The notes under the pieces are model-generated. The model was not told the DNA's origin and did no database searches. It saw only the letters and a list, made by a program, of their open reading frames with translations. This document shows positions 23,520 through 32,388 of a stretch of 39,950 nt of DNA, piece by piece. Both the position numbers and the translations under genes were made by a program. Each line of letters begins with the position of its first letter. Position 1 is the first letter of the stretch. The stretch comes from Chloroflexota bacterium. Lineage in GTDB: Bacteria > Chloroflexota > Anaerolineae > Anaerolineales > E44-bin32. The DNA lies in NCBI GenBank assembly GCA_027298025.1, contig JAPUGV010000246.1:1-39950 (forward strand). Reading direction: 5' to 3'.

Positions 23520-24125
23520 GCGATGGTGTTCGGCCTCAATGATGGCCAGGATCGTATCCACCGCCTTATCGACCTGCGAATCCGCATTTAGGACGAGATA
23601 GTCAAAGATCTTGAGATATCCGAACTCTTCTTTAGCCGTCTCAAGTCTGAGCTGCAGATCCGCTTCCGACTCGGTCCGACGCTTCCGGAGACGGCGAGCA
23701 AGCTCCTCTTCGTCACCGGCGGTCAAAAAGATCAACAAGGCCTCCGGTGCAAGGGCTCGGATCGTTTTGGCTCCCTGCACGTCCACGCGCATCACAACGT
23801 CCTGTGCGCTTTCCATGGCTTCTCGAACCTGTTGCCTCGGGACGCCCTTATGGTCGTTGTAGACGAGGGCGTGCTCGATCAACTCGCCCTTTTCGATCAT
23901 GTCAAGGAACTGCTGTTCCTCGACAAAGAAGTAATCTTCGCCTTCAACTTCGCCGGGTCGCCGGGGGCGGGTGGTCGCCGTAACCACAAAGTGGAACGGT
24001 AGCCCCCGCTGCTTCATATGATCCAGGATGGTGTCCTTGCCGACTCCGGAGGGGCCGGATATTACGACAAGGAGTGGCTCGGTGGGCTGCTCAATCACGG
24101 CTGCGGGCGCTGAGTATAATCCCAT
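23493..24125 (-). CDS. gmk: Guanylate kinase
   Basis: GMP kinase (GMP + ATP to GDP + ADP), 210 residues from the start chosen. Features are the P-loop SGPSGVGKDTI, the GMP-binding TTRPRRPGEVEGEDYFFV, IEHALVYNDHKGVPRQQV, and LIFLTAGDEEELARRLRKRRTE before the lid region. The longest frame begins at 24218, but those 31 extra residues lie in the convergent start region of the FmdB gene and are not family-like. ATG 24125 (MGLYSAPAAV) is the likely start, although no ribosome-binding site is seen. The extreme C-terminus RIDPRRVEL lies in a 59-bp tandem duplication. Confidence 0.95.
   Translation of the reverse strand: MGLYSAPAAVIEQPTEPLLVVISGPSGVGKDTILDHMKQRGLPFHFVVTATTRPRRPGEVEGEDYFFVEEQQFLDMIEKGELIEHALVYNDHKGVPRQQVREAMESAQDVVMRVDVQGAKTIRALAPEALLIFLTAGDEEELARRLRKRRTESEADLQLRLETAKEEFGYLKIFDYLVLNADSQVDKAVDTILAIIEAEHHRIDPRRVEL
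24115..24120 (+). promoter_or_regulatory. Likely -10 box of the FmdB gene
   Basis: A perfect TATAAT lies 20 nt before the FmdB ATG, with GGAGG between them as ribosome-binding site. No good -35 hexamer is seen 17 nt upstream, and the region is inside or beside the gmk start, so the two divergent promoters overlap. Confidence 0.5.
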
Positions 24126-24140
24126 TCGCTGGAGGCCGCG

Positions 24141-24521
24141 ATGCCGAGCTACGATTACCGTTGTGCTAACTGCAGTAAACGATCTGTGATCTATCAAACC
24201 TACGAAGAGTATGGGCAAATGCCGATCGAGTGCCCGTACTGCGGAAGCAAAGACCTGCGCCGAATCATCGGTCGAATCCGCATTGCCAAATCGGAAGATT
24301 CACGGCTTGAGGATCTCTCCGACCCGAGCAGCTGGGGAGATTTCGATGAAAACGACCCTAAGTCCATGGCGAAAATGATGCGCAAGATGGGCAACGAGCT
24401 CGGCGAGGATATGCCGGCCGAATTCGATGAGGTGGTCGATCGTCTAGAGGCTGGTGACGATCCAGAGCAAATCGAGAAGGATATGCCCGATCTCGGGGGC
24501 GGGGACGATTTCGGCTTCTAA
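24141..24521 (+). CDS. FmdB-family zinc ribbon protein
   Basis: A 126-residue protein with an N-terminal FmdB regulatory-type zinc ribbon. Four cysteines, C8 and C11 (YRCANCSK) and C31 and C34 (ECPYCGS), would bind one zinc ion. The remaining 80 residues are very acidic with no recognisable domain, ending in a Gly/Asp/Phe tail. The family is widespread and small, and its role is not settled; some members are annotated as regulators. GGAGG precedes the ATG by 6 nt. It is divergent from gmk and convergent with tmk. Confidence 0.85.
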   Translation: MPSYDYRCANCSKRSVIYQTYEEYGQMPIECPYCGSKDLRRIIGRIRIAKSEDSRLEDLSDPSSWGDFDENDPKSMAKMMRKMGNELGEDMPAEFDEVVDRLEAGDDPEQIEKDMPDLGGGDDFGF

Positions 24522-24593
24522 CAGGAAGGGGATCCGCTGCAGACGCCCCGATTTCATATTATCTGGCGCCTAGGTACGAGAGCACCCGGTACG

Positions 24594-25214
24594 TTACACC
24601 GCTAATCGCCCCGCAACAACTTCCCGTATCTGTTCCTGAATCTGATCCTCGGGTTGGGCCGCGTCGATCCGGGTCCAACGGCCCGGGTCGGCGTCTGCCA
24701 GGTGCAGGTAGCCCTCTCGGACGCGTTCGTGGAAAGCTAGATCGTAGTCGTCGAGGCGATTCCAGCGACCGTCCCGTTTGCGACGCTCCAGTCCCAGCTC
24801 GCTGGTGAGGTCGAGCAGGAAAGTCAAGTCCGGGATCAACCCACCCGTGACGAAGCCGCTTATGGTGCGAAGCAGCTCCAGATCCAACTCGTGACCGTAG
24901 CCTTGGTAGGCCAGAGAGGAGTGGAAGAAACGATCGCAAACAACCATCCCTCCACGCTCGAGATGAGGTTGAATAAGTTCTCGTACTAGTTGCGCCCGCG
25001 AGGCGGAAAACAACAGGAACTCGGCCTCCGGGCTCATGCTCTTGTTCTCGAGCGACATGATCACCCGGCGAATCTGGTCGCCGATTTCTGTGCCGCCGGG
25101 CTCTCGAGTGAATAAGATGTCGTGGCCCTGGCTTTCGAGGTGATTGGCCAATCGCTGAGCTTGAGTTGACTTGCCGCCCCCCTCGGGGCCTTCAAGGGTT
25201 ATGAAGAAACTCAA
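24594..25214 (-). CDS. tmk: Thymidylate kinase
   Basis: dTMP kinase of 206 residues, forming dTDP for DNA synthesis. The P-loop is EGPEGGGKSTQAQRLA (about 8-23), followed by FTREPGGTEIGDQIR, the DR motif in VVCDRFFHSSLAYQGYG, and the LTSELGLERRKRDGRWNRLDD lid region. The ATG overlaps the TGA stop of the SpoIIIAA/R3H gene by 4 nt (ATGA), so it is translated from the same message. It ends about 70 nt from the convergent FmdB gene. Confidence 0.96.
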   Translation of the reverse strand: MSFFITLEGPEGGGKSTQAQRLANHLESQGHDILFTREPGGTEIGDQIRRVIMSLENKSMSPEAEFLLFSASRAQLVRELIQPHLERGGMVVCDRFFHSSLAYQGYGHELDLELLRTISGFVTGGLIPDLTFLLDLTSELGLERRKRDGRWNRLDDYDLAFHERVREGYLHLADADPGRWTRIDAAQPEDQIQEQIREVVAGRLAV

Positions 25215-26806
25215 TCGCGAAAGATCCTGACCCGCCGCCGAGGATCCTTGCCATAGGAATGGGAGACCAGGTCGGCCTGGCGAGCCATCTCGTGCTGCTG
25301 TCGGCGCACGTAGGACGAAGCCGGCCTGAGGTCGACCGAGCGGGTACCGTTTAGCACCTTTTCAATGGCCTCCTGCGCCTCATGCGCGCCCTGCGTCAGC
25401 GTAGGATCGTCGACCGGCTCTCGATCGAGGGCAAAGAGGTCAACCAGGAAGCTCTCCATCTGGCCCACCGTATTCGCCCGCAACACATAGATCGGCATTC
25501 GCCGGTTTTCCGCATCGGCGATCAGCTTGCGATGCCTGCGATAGTAGGAACGGAGGGTGACCATTGCGTCCGCCTGACCGATGTCATCCGCAATCAATAC
25601 CGGCACGTGGATGCGCTTGGCCGCCTGCCGCAGCCGGTTGCGGGCCACTCCGTAGGGGTAAATGCGGATGGTATCCAGCGGCTCCCCGGGAAGCCTGGGG
25701 GCGGTAGGCGAGTACTGCGGGGCAGAATCTTCGGGGGGCTGGGCGCCTGGCACGGCGGACTGTCGCCGGTATCCAGCGGGGCCTCGGCGGGTGGAGCTCG
25801 CGCCTGCGTTAAGTTTGTTGATCTGGATGTCACCCGCTTCGTCGCGGAAGCGCTCTTCTAGGGCGGGTGGGACGTTGCGCAGCAGAGCATCTACCGCGGT
25901 GGATACGTCGTGGTGAACGGCAAGTTTCTCACGATCCTGGATTTCAATAAGTACGTCGAAGGTGGGCGCCGCGCGGCGTTCGAGCACTGTCTTTTGTGTA
26001 CCACGACGGCGGGCTTCCTCATCAGACAAAGTTACCGATTCGATGCCGCCCAGCAGATCGGATAGGGTGGGATTTAAGAGCAGATTCTCGAGCGTGTTGC
26101 CGTGGGCGGTGCCGACGAGCTGCACTCCCCGTTCGGCGATGGTCCGCGCAGCTACGGCTTCCAACTCGCGTCCGATCTCATCAATCACGATCACTTCCGG
26201 GTTATGGTTTTCAACGGCCTCGATCATGACCTCGTGCTGCAAGCTTGGTTTGCGAACCTGCATCCGACGCGCGCGTCCGATAGCCGGATGAGGCACATCA
26301 CCGTCGCCGGCGATCTCGTTCGAGGTGTCAACAATGACCACGCGTTTCTCATCGGCCAGGATGCGGGCCGCCTCGCGCAGCATGGTGGTCTTGCCGACTC
26401 CCGGCCGGCCAAGCAGCAGCAGGCTTTCGCCGTTGCTGATCAAGTCTTGAATGATTTCGATCGTGCCGTAGACTGCCCGACCCACCCGACACGTCAGACC
26501 GACGACGCGAGCGTGCCGGTTGCGGATGGCTGAAATACGATGCAGCGTGCGTTCGATACCCGCACGGTTGTCGGCATCGAAGTCGCCGATGCGTTCTAGG
26601 ACATAGTCGATGTCTTCCCAAACGACCTCCTTGTCGCTCAGGGTCAGCTCTTCGTCTACATAGCGGGCTGTAGGCACTCGCCCGATATCCAAGATGACCT
26701 CGAGCAGATCGTCGGGCCGATTGATCTCATCTAATTTGTTGGTGACGTATGGAGGTAGAACACCTCGCAGGGTGTCTAGGTCGTCGGTGATGCGTCTTCC
26801 CGTCAT
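25211..26806 (-). CDS. SpoIIIAA-like AAA ATPase with R3H nucleic-acid-binding domain
   Basis: A 531-residue cytoplasmic ATPase with Walker A GRPGVGKTTMLREAARIL, Walker B VIVIDEIGRE, GTAHGNTLENLL and an Arg-rich SDEEARRRGTQKT. A Pro-rich linker leads to a C-terminal part ending with RRQQHEMARQADLVSHSYG, which matches the R3H single-stranded nucleic acid-binding domain. The architecture equals the Ycf45/SpoIIIAA-R3H proteins of cyanobacteria and Chloroflexota, whose role is unknown; no sporulation genes are near. The long frame begins at 27010, but ATG 26806 overlaps the TGA of the upstream gene (ATGA) and gives the family-like start MTGRRITDDL. Its own stop overlaps the start of tmk. Confidence 0.9.
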   Translation of the reverse strand: MTGRRITDDLDTLRGVLPPYVTNKLDEINRPDDLLEVILDIGRVPTARYVDEELTLSDKEVVWEDIDYVLERIGDFDADNRAGIERTLHRISAIRNRHARVVGLTCRVGRAVYGTIEIIQDLISNGESLLLLGRPGVGKTTMLREAARILADEKRVVIVDTSNEIAGDGDVPHPAIGRARRMQVRKPSLQHEVMIEAVENHNPEVIVIDEIGRELEAVAARTIAERGVQLVGTAHGNTLENLLLNPTLSDLLGGIESVTLSDEEARRRGTQKTVLERRAAPTFDVLIEIQDREKLAVHHDVSTAVDALLRNVPPALEERFRDEAGDIQINKLNAGASSTRRGPAGYRRQSAVPGAQPPEDSAPQYSPTAPRLPGEPLDTIRIYPYGVARNRLRQAAKRIHVPVLIADDIGQADAMVTLRSYYRRHRKLIADAENRRMPIYVLRANTVGQMESFLVDLFALDREPVDDPTLTQGAHEAQEAIEKVLNGTRSVDLRPASSYVRRQQHEMARQADLVSHSYGKDPRRRVRIFRD

Positions 26807-27792
26807 TTGGAAGCACCGGCCGGATCCTCGATCCGAGCAATCGGTGCGGTTGGCTCCGGGTAAGTTCCTTCGACTGCTGGGAGCGGGCTCGCGGCCTGTC
26901 TGCGAACTCCGATCGCTAAGCGCTTGACCATGACCGCCTGGTCGACGGAGGGTCCAAACCCCATACGCTCCAGTGGTCCACCCATCCAGCTCTGATAGGA
27001 GCGGACGCACACATAGACCGGGCGATCTCTCGGCACCTCTCGGAGATAGTCACCGAGTAATCCTTGAAAATCTTCGACCGCGGGGTGGAAATAGGGCTGG
27101 ACCCAAGTACCGAGCGAGCCGCGCTCGATGTCGAGGTAGCCCAACAATTCCCCCTCACGCCAGTAAACAAGATTATGGCCGGCACGGGTAGGCGGGGATT
27201 CGACCTGTCGAACCAATCCGGGGACGATGTTGTGATAGAGGCTTTGGGCGGCGCTGGCGTCTTTCGAGTTCTCGGCACGCCAGGCGCCCAATTCACCTCC
27301 GACTGGGTCCCCCGGCTGCCTGTCGAGGCTCCATATTCGCTGGCGGGCGTAGACCGCAAAGCCGGCTTGCCTCAGCCGCTCAAAAGCAGCGCTGTCCTCG
27401 ATCACGTCGGCAACCAGATTGTTGGCGCCAGCTTCCCCGGCTGCAGAGGCCAGCGATTCCACCAGCTCGAGGCCGCGATTATTCTCCAACACATCGGCCG
27501 GAGCGATGAAAGTCAGTCGTGCATTGTTGCGGTCACCCCGCCTGGTGAATTGGGCGACGGCGTCAAGTTCCCCGTTGCGCGAAACCAGCGTGACGGCGGA
27601 TTTCCCCGGGATCAGCGGATCGAGCAAGGCGTGCTGAAGGGCGTGGGCGCCGCGCGTGAAGGCCAGTTGGGAATCCAGGCACAGCCCGCGGTCGCGCACA
27701 CGAGCAAGCAGCGCCACATGGCGCCAATCGAAGGTCCGGATAATGCTTGGGCCCATCTGCCTTATGATCTGCGCGGAAGGAAGAGGCCGCAT
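26803..27792 (-). CDS. GNAT-like acyltransferase-fold protein, uncharacterised
   Basis: A 329-residue protein whose segments ADVIEDSAAFERLRQAGFAVYARQ and LGYLDIERGSLGTWVQPYFHP read like the strand-helix pattern of GNAT acetyltransferases, possibly two tandem GNAT-fold halves. The acetyl-CoA-binding loop is not clearly recognisable, so enzymatic activity is uncertain. It heads the run with the SpoIIIAA/R3H ATPase and tmk, joined by an ATGA overlap. The start at ATG 27792 has only a weak ribosome-binding site. Confidence 0.6.
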   Translation of the reverse strand: MRPLPSAQIIRQMGPSIIRTFDWRHVALLARVRDRGLCLDSQLAFTRGAHALQHALLDPLIPGKSAVTLVSRNGELDAVAQFTRRGDRNNARLTFIAPADVLENNRGLELVESLASAAGEAGANNLVADVIEDSAAFERLRQAGFAVYARQRIWSLDRQPGDPVGGELGAWRAENSKDASAAQSLYHNIVPGLVRQVESPPTRAGHNLVYWREGELLGYLDIERGSLGTWVQPYFHPAVEDFQGLLGDYLREVPRDRPVYVCVRSYQSWMGGPLERMGFGPSVDQAVMVKRLAIGVRRQAASPLPAVEGTYPEPTAPIARIEDPAGASK

Positions 27793-27896
27793 AAAGAGTC
27801 CAGGCTTCCCTCCAGGCTCCTTCCTTCAAGTCTATCAAATTCGAGCGCCTCCCGCTCAACCTCCGTGGAGAGCCGCGCTAAGCGATGGGCGGCGGC

Positions 27897-28370
27897 TTAG
27901 TCGCTCAAGCTGGCCGCATTAAGGATGTCTCGCTCCGCACATTCGGCGAACTTTCGTAAGAGCTGCCTGGAAACCGCCTGGATCATGCCACCGCCCAATC
28001 GGGCCAGACGGCCGGCGATGGAGACCTCGGCATGGAGAATGATTTCGGTGCGATCCTCCGCAAGCGGGCGGAGCTGATACCTGATCCGTGCTTGGGCCCG
28101 CCCGGTGGCGCCCTGCTGATCGCCGTGGGCAGCCATCTCCCCCACATAAGCGGTGGAATCTAAGCGCTCAATGATCAGCTTGCCTGCGTACTGCGCCACT
28201 ACGGGACCAACCTGAACACGCACCTTTCCCTCGTAAGTCCTTTCGTCCAGGATCCGGGTAAGTTCTGCGCCGGGCAAGCAAGGAGCCACTCGGGGGGGAT
28301 CGCGGAAATACGCCCAGACCAGCTCAATGGGGGCATCGATCTCGAATTGCAGGTCAATAGGGATGGCCAT
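27897..28370 (-). CDS. CoxG-like SRPBCC protein (CO dehydrogenase subunit G family)
   Basis: A 157-residue SRPBCC/START-fold protein of the CoxG family: IDLQFEIDAPIELVWAYF, VAPCLPGAEL, YEGKVRVQVGPVVAQYAGK and a C-terminal amphipathic stretch rich in Ala and Leu. In aerobic CO-oxidisers CoxG recruits the hydroxylase to the membrane. Here it accompanies a molybdenum hydroxylase that is not CO-specific, so it probably anchors or matures that enzyme. It lies at the downstream end of the catabolic cluster, 182 nt after the hydroxyacyl-CoA dehydrogenase gene, so it may have its own promoter. Confidence 0.85.
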   Translation of the reverse strand: MAIPIDLQFEIDAPIELVWAYFRDPPRVAPCLPGAELTRILDERTYEGKVRVQVGPVVAQYAGKLIIERLDSTAYVGEMAAHGDQQGATGRAQARIRYQLRPLAEDRTEIILHAEVSIAGRLARLGGGMIQAVSRQLLRKFAECAERDILNAASLSD

Positions 28371-28552
28371 GGAGAAACCTTGGTAGGCCCTCGATTCGCG
28401 CGGGTTGTGATGAATCGATTCCCCGATCCTCAGAGGCAGAATGTAGAGCCTTGGACTGAATCGCCATGTTTGGTGTTAACGAGGTCTCGCGGATCTCTGT
28501 CGTAGCCTCCGGGCTCGATGGAAAGATGGAGATTGTTCGCCGAGGGCGCGAT

Positions 28553-29503
28553 CTATTCGCTCTCCGTCAGTGCCCGCTTGGCGTTTAGAAGCAGGCGTAT
28601 TCTCCGCTGCATTAACGCGGGTATCTCATCCGACCGATATTCAAAAAGCCCCTGGCCGGTCTTTATGCCCAATTCTCCCTTGGCAACCTTATCGCGGACA
28701 ATCGAGCTGACCTCGCTCGAGGCGCTCAAGTCGGCATTGAGATAGCTGGCAACGCTGTGATAGATATCCAGGCCGGCCATGTCCAGCAGCTCAAGCGGAC
28801 CGATCACGGATAGCTTATACCCGACCCCCCATTTGACGATGGTGTCGATATCCTCGGCACTCGCAACCTCTTGATCCAGAAGATGAAGCGCCTCGCGCAT
28901 AATGGCATAGAGAATGCGGTTCTCTACGAATCCGGGCACGTCTCGCAGGACATCCACCGGTATCATGTCCAAGCGCTTTATGAGCTCGCGGGTGGCCGCC
29001 ACAGTGGCATCTTCGGTTTTGGCACCCCGGATGACCTCGATCACCGGGATAATGTAGGGCGGATTCGACCAGTGCATGCCGATCACTCGCCCGGGATGGC
29101 GGCAAACCTCGGACAGCTCGGTGATTGGAATCCCCGAGGTGTTGGAGGCCAAGATCGTCTTTTCAGACACTAGCTGCTCGACTTGGCGGAAGAAGGACTG
29201 CTTGACTTCCAAGTCCTCCGGAATCGTCTCGATGACGAAATCGGCCCCCTCCATAGCCTCCTTCTGGTCCAGCGTGAACGCGAGCCCCTCCTTACCCCGC
29301 GCCACTTGATCTTGGGTCAGGAAATCGGCCGCCAGCAGAGTCTCATAGGTCGTTTCCACTGTGCCCCGCGCCCGGTCTAGGACCTCGGGCTTGATGTCGT
29401 AAAGACTGACTTTGAACCCGTGGCTGGCAAGGGTTGCTGCAACGCCGGGACCCATGGTTCCCGCGCCGACGACAGCCACGATTTGCGAATCATTTTCCGG
29501 CAT
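28553..29503 (-). CDS. 3-hydroxyacyl-CoA dehydrogenase family protein
   Basis: A 316-residue NAD-dependent dehydrogenase. The N-terminal Rossmann motif VVGAGTMGPGVAATLASHG (about residues 11-29) is followed by ASNTSGIPITELSEV, the catalytic-His region VIGMHWSNPP, and VIEVIRG. The C-terminal helical 3HCDH domain has VPGFVENRILYAIMREA. Members oxidise 3-hydroxybutyryl-CoA, longer 3-hydroxyacyl-CoAs or related hydroxyacids such as carnitine; the substrate cannot be fixed here. It lies 66 nt after the large hydroxylase subunit, with the same orientation, in the putative catabolic cluster. Confidence 0.9.
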   Translation of the reverse strand: MPENDSQIVAVVGAGTMGPGVAATLASHGFKVSLYDIKPEVLDRARGTVETTYETLLAADFLTQDQVARGKEGLAFTLDQKEAMEGADFVIETIPEDLEVKQSFFRQVEQLVSEKTILASNTSGIPITELSEVCRHPGRVIGMHWSNPPYIIPVIEVIRGAKTEDATVAATRELIKRLDMIPVDVLRDVPGFVENRILYAIMREALHLLDQEVASAEDIDTIVKWGVGYKLSVIGPLELLDMAGLDIYHSVASYLNADLSASSEVSSIVRDKVAKGELGIKTGQGLFEYRSDEIPALMQRRIRLLLNAKRALTESE

Positions 29504-29569
29504 CGGTCCTCCTAGTTTCTAACCTTCCACTGTCCTTGTGAGGGAGCATTGCGTAGGGATATGATTTAA

Positions 29570-31864
29570 TTACGGGGTTGAAGGTGGACCCCAAGCGTCA
29601 TCGCGCTCCCCTTCGGTATCTTTAAGAGCTCGCCATACCCGCTCCGGCGTTATGGGTAACTCTCTTACTGGAACACCGATATCGGCGAGCGCGTTTACGA
29701 TCGCCGCCGGTACCCCGGCCAAGGCTCCCTCTCCCGCGCCCTTGATACCATAAGGACCCGGTCCATCCTCGTTTTCCGCAAGCCGGGAAATAAACTGGTC
29801 TGGCATATCCTCTGTTGTGGGGATGTGATAGTCGAGCAATGTGCCATTCAGGATTTGCCCCTCATCAAAGACCATCTCTTCGAAGAGTGCGTTGCCGAGC
29901 CCTTGCATGGAGGCACCCATTTCTTGAGCTTCCACCAGATGGGGGTTGACCGCCTGACCCACATCGGCCACGCTGACCAATCTCGTGATGTGCAGCCTGC
30001 CGGTGTCTCGGTTGAGCCTCACCTCCGCACCGCCAATGCATACCTCCCAAAAGACCGGTCCTTCAGCGTACGATCCTTTACCGCCTCCGGGGCTGACCTC
30101 ACCACGGCCGATGAGTTCTCCTCCGGTAAACCCGAAATGGAATTGGATAAGCTCCGAGTAGCTGAGGGATTGATCGGCATGCCAAGCCGCGCCGTCTCTC
30201 AATTCGATCGTTCCTGGGGCCACCTCGAAGGCCTGGCTAGCGATTTCCAGGAGCTGATGGCGAATCTCTCGGGCTGCGCGGTGGACTGCCATGCCAGCCA
30301 ACGTAGTAGAGCGACTGGCCCCGGTAGAACGATCATAAGGGGTTATCAAGGTGTCGCCGCCCGGAACCTTGATGTGATCAATTGGAAGCGCAAGCTCCTG
30401 TGAGGCCAGTTGGCTCATCACGGTCCGGACTCCTTGCCCCATCTCCGTACTGCTGACCAATATAGTGGCGTGACCGTCGATTTCCATGCGCACGATGGCG
30501 GTGGAAACCGGTCGGGCGCCGGCCGCAAGCAGGCCGACTCCTATGCCGCGCCCCGTATCAGGTGGTTTTGGGGATCCCCAATCGAGCGCGGTGGCGATTT
30601 TCTGGACATCTCCCACCAGATCGGCATCGAGGAGTTTCCCCCCTGGTCGTACCTCTTCGCCCGGTCGGAGCAAGTTGCGGATGCGGATCTCGACCGGGTC
30701 GGCTCCCGCTTGTCGTGCGATCTCGTCTACTTGACTCTCGCCAATCCATTGCAGATGAGTGGCACCGAAGGCACGGTAGGATCCGGCGGGCGGTCGGTTG
30801 GTGTACACGCAATAGGCATCGATCTGGAAGCTCTTCCAGCGGTACGGACCCGGTGCCGCATCCGCCGCAGTGGCCACCACACGAGGACCGTTGTCGGCGT
30901 ATGCGCCGGTATCCATCCAAAAGCGCACATCGCGGGCAAGCAGCGTCCCGTCAGCCTGTGCGCCGGTGCGCATCCAGCAGCGCATATTGTGACGCCGGGT
31001 GGTCACCATCGCTTCGTCCACGCGGTTGGCGATACGCACCGGGCGGCCGGCTTTTCGCGCCAGGCCGACGGTGATCGGCTCCATTTTGGTGTAGGACTTG
31101 CTGCCGAAACCGCCGCCTAGAAAGGGGACGATGATGCGCACATTGGCGACCGGCATGTCAAACAGATCTGCCAGCTCGGCACGGACAAGATAGGGATGCT
31201 GACATGAGGCCCACACCGTAACGCTCTTGCCTTCCCACGCCGCGATCACTGTGTGGGGCTCCATCGCATATTGGTAGACAGCCGGGAAGGTGTATTCCTG
31301 CTCAACGATGATTTCTGATTGCTTGAAAGCCTCGGCCAGGTCGCCCCGGCTGATAGCATGGTGGTAACAGATATTGCCTTGGGGATGGAGCTCGCCGAGA
31401 CCATGGAAAAGGCCGGGGCGGAGCGTATCGGTTTCATGAAGACGTGGAGCAGCTTCGCTCAAGGCCTCATCCAGCGTGGTTGCGGCGGGCAAGTCTTCGT
31501 ACTCGACCTCGATTAGGGACAACGCCTGCTCCGCTGTGATCTCGTCTTGAGCGGCAACGGCCGCAAGCGGCTCGCCGACGAACCGGACTCGGTCAATGGC
31601 CAGCACGGGTCGATCCTTGATCGAATGCCCGTAATAGGGATCGATGTCCTGCAAGTCCGTGCTGGTAAGAACAGTCATGACCCCGGGCAGCAATGCCGCT
31701 CGATCCGTGTTGATCCGGCGAATGAGTGCGTGAGGATAGGGGCTGCGCAACACCTTGCCATGCAGCAGCCCAGCAAGCTTCAGGTCCCCCGTGAAGAGCG
31801 CCTCCCCGGTTACCTTCGATCGCGCATCCACCCGTGGGACGTTGTGGCCGATGCCGGCAGTCAT
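29570..31864 (-). CDS. Molybdenum hydroxylase large subunit (xanthine dehydrogenase/CoxL family)
   Basis: A 764-residue molybdopterin-cytosine-dinucleotide-type catalytic subunit. Conserved segments are TGEALFTGDLKLAGLLHGKVL, the cofactor loop FLGGGFGSKSYTK, PPAGSYRAFGATHLQW, and the C-terminal GIKGAGEGAL, whose Glu acts as general base. The active-site loop is GSYRAFG, not the Cys-containing AYxCSFR of true CO dehydrogenase, so it should hydroxylate an aldehyde, purine or N-heterocycle instead. Its ATG overlaps the stop of the iron-sulfur subunit (4 nt). The medium, small and large subunit genes form one unit. Confidence 0.93.
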   Translation of the reverse strand: MTAGIGHNVPRVDARSKVTGEALFTGDLKLAGLLHGKVLRSPYPHALIRRINTDRAALLPGVMTVLTSTDLQDIDPYYGHSIKDRPVLAIDRVRFVGEPLAAVAAQDEITAEQALSLIEVEYEDLPAATTLDEALSEAAPRLHETDTLRPGLFHGLGELHPQGNICYHHAISRGDLAEAFKQSEIIVEQEYTFPAVYQYAMEPHTVIAAWEGKSVTVWASCQHPYLVRAELADLFDMPVANVRIIVPFLGGGFGSKSYTKMEPITVGLARKAGRPVRIANRVDEAMVTTRRHNMRCWMRTGAQADGTLLARDVRFWMDTGAYADNGPRVVATAADAAPGPYRWKSFQIDAYCVYTNRPPAGSYRAFGATHLQWIGESQVDEIARQAGADPVEIRIRNLLRPGEEVRPGGKLLDADLVGDVQKIATALDWGSPKPPDTGRGIGVGLLAAGARPVSTAIVRMEIDGHATILVSSTEMGQGVRTVMSQLASQELALPIDHIKVPGGDTLITPYDRSTGASRSTTLAGMAVHRAAREIRHQLLEIASQAFEVAPGTIELRDGAAWHADQSLSYSELIQFHFGFTGGELIGRGEVSPGGGKGSYAEGPVFWEVCIGGAEVRLNRDTGRLHITRLVSVADVGQAVNPHLVEAQEMGASMQGLGNALFEEMVFDEGQILNGTLLDYHIPTTEDMPDQFISRLAENEDGPGPYGIKGAGEGALAGVPAAIVNALADIGVPVRELPITPERVWRALKDTEGERDDAWGPPSTP

Positions 31865-32388
31865 GCTGGACTCTCAGACTGCCCTTCCGGTTGGAGGCGA
31901 CGCGCCGCCTGCTCCACGGCAACCAGGATGTTCCAGTATCCTGTGCAGCGACACAGGTTTCCCTTAAGGTATCGCTGGATCTGCTGCCGAGTCGGATGGG
32001 AGATTTCCTCCAGCAGGCTCTTGGCGGTCAGGATCATCCCAGGCGTGCAAAATCCGCACTGGAGCGCGGTCTGTTCGACGAATGACTGCTGCAGCGGGTG
32101 CAATTCGTCCCCCTTGGCCAGCCCTTCGATCGTAAGCAACTCGCGGTCACGGGCCTCATAGGCGAGTGTGCAGCAGGCGCTGACAGGTCGCCCGTCCAGC
32201 AGCACGGTGCACGTCCCACAGACTTGGACGTCGCAGGACCGTTTGGCGCCCGTAAATCCCAATCGATCTCGTAGGAAGTCGAGAAGCAACTCCCGCGGCT
32301 CGATCGAGGTATCCACCGATTGGCCGTTTACTTTCAGGTTGATGCGGAGGTGTGGCGAGTCATCTCCGTTGGGGATTTCAACCCTCAT
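31861..32388 (-). CDS. Molybdenum hydroxylase small subunit, two [2Fe-2S] clusters
   Basis: A 175-residue electron-transfer subunit. The N-terminal plant-ferredoxin-like domain has CDVQVCGTCTVLLDG followed by a fourth Cys in SACC. The C-terminal domain has CGFCTPGMIL and CRCTGY. All eight cluster ligands are present. It passes electrons from the molybdenum centre to the FAD subunit. It overlaps the medium subunit gene by 11 nt and the large subunit gene by 4 nt. Confidence 0.95.
   Translation of the reverse strand: MRVEIPNGDDSPHLRINLKVNGQSVDTSIEPRELLLDFLRDRLGFTGAKRSCDVQVCGTCTVLLDGRPVSACCTLAYEARDRELLTIEGLAKGDELHPLQQSFVEQTALQCGFCTPGMILTAKSLLEEISHPTRQQIQRYLKGNLCRCTGYWNILVAVEQAARRLQPEGQSESPA

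Noticed and set aside
27064-27900. Long plus-strand open frame opposite the GNAT-like gene
   Set aside because: The opposite strand has ATGA coupling to the SpoIIIAA/R3H gene and GNAT-like patterns; the plus frame shows no domain.
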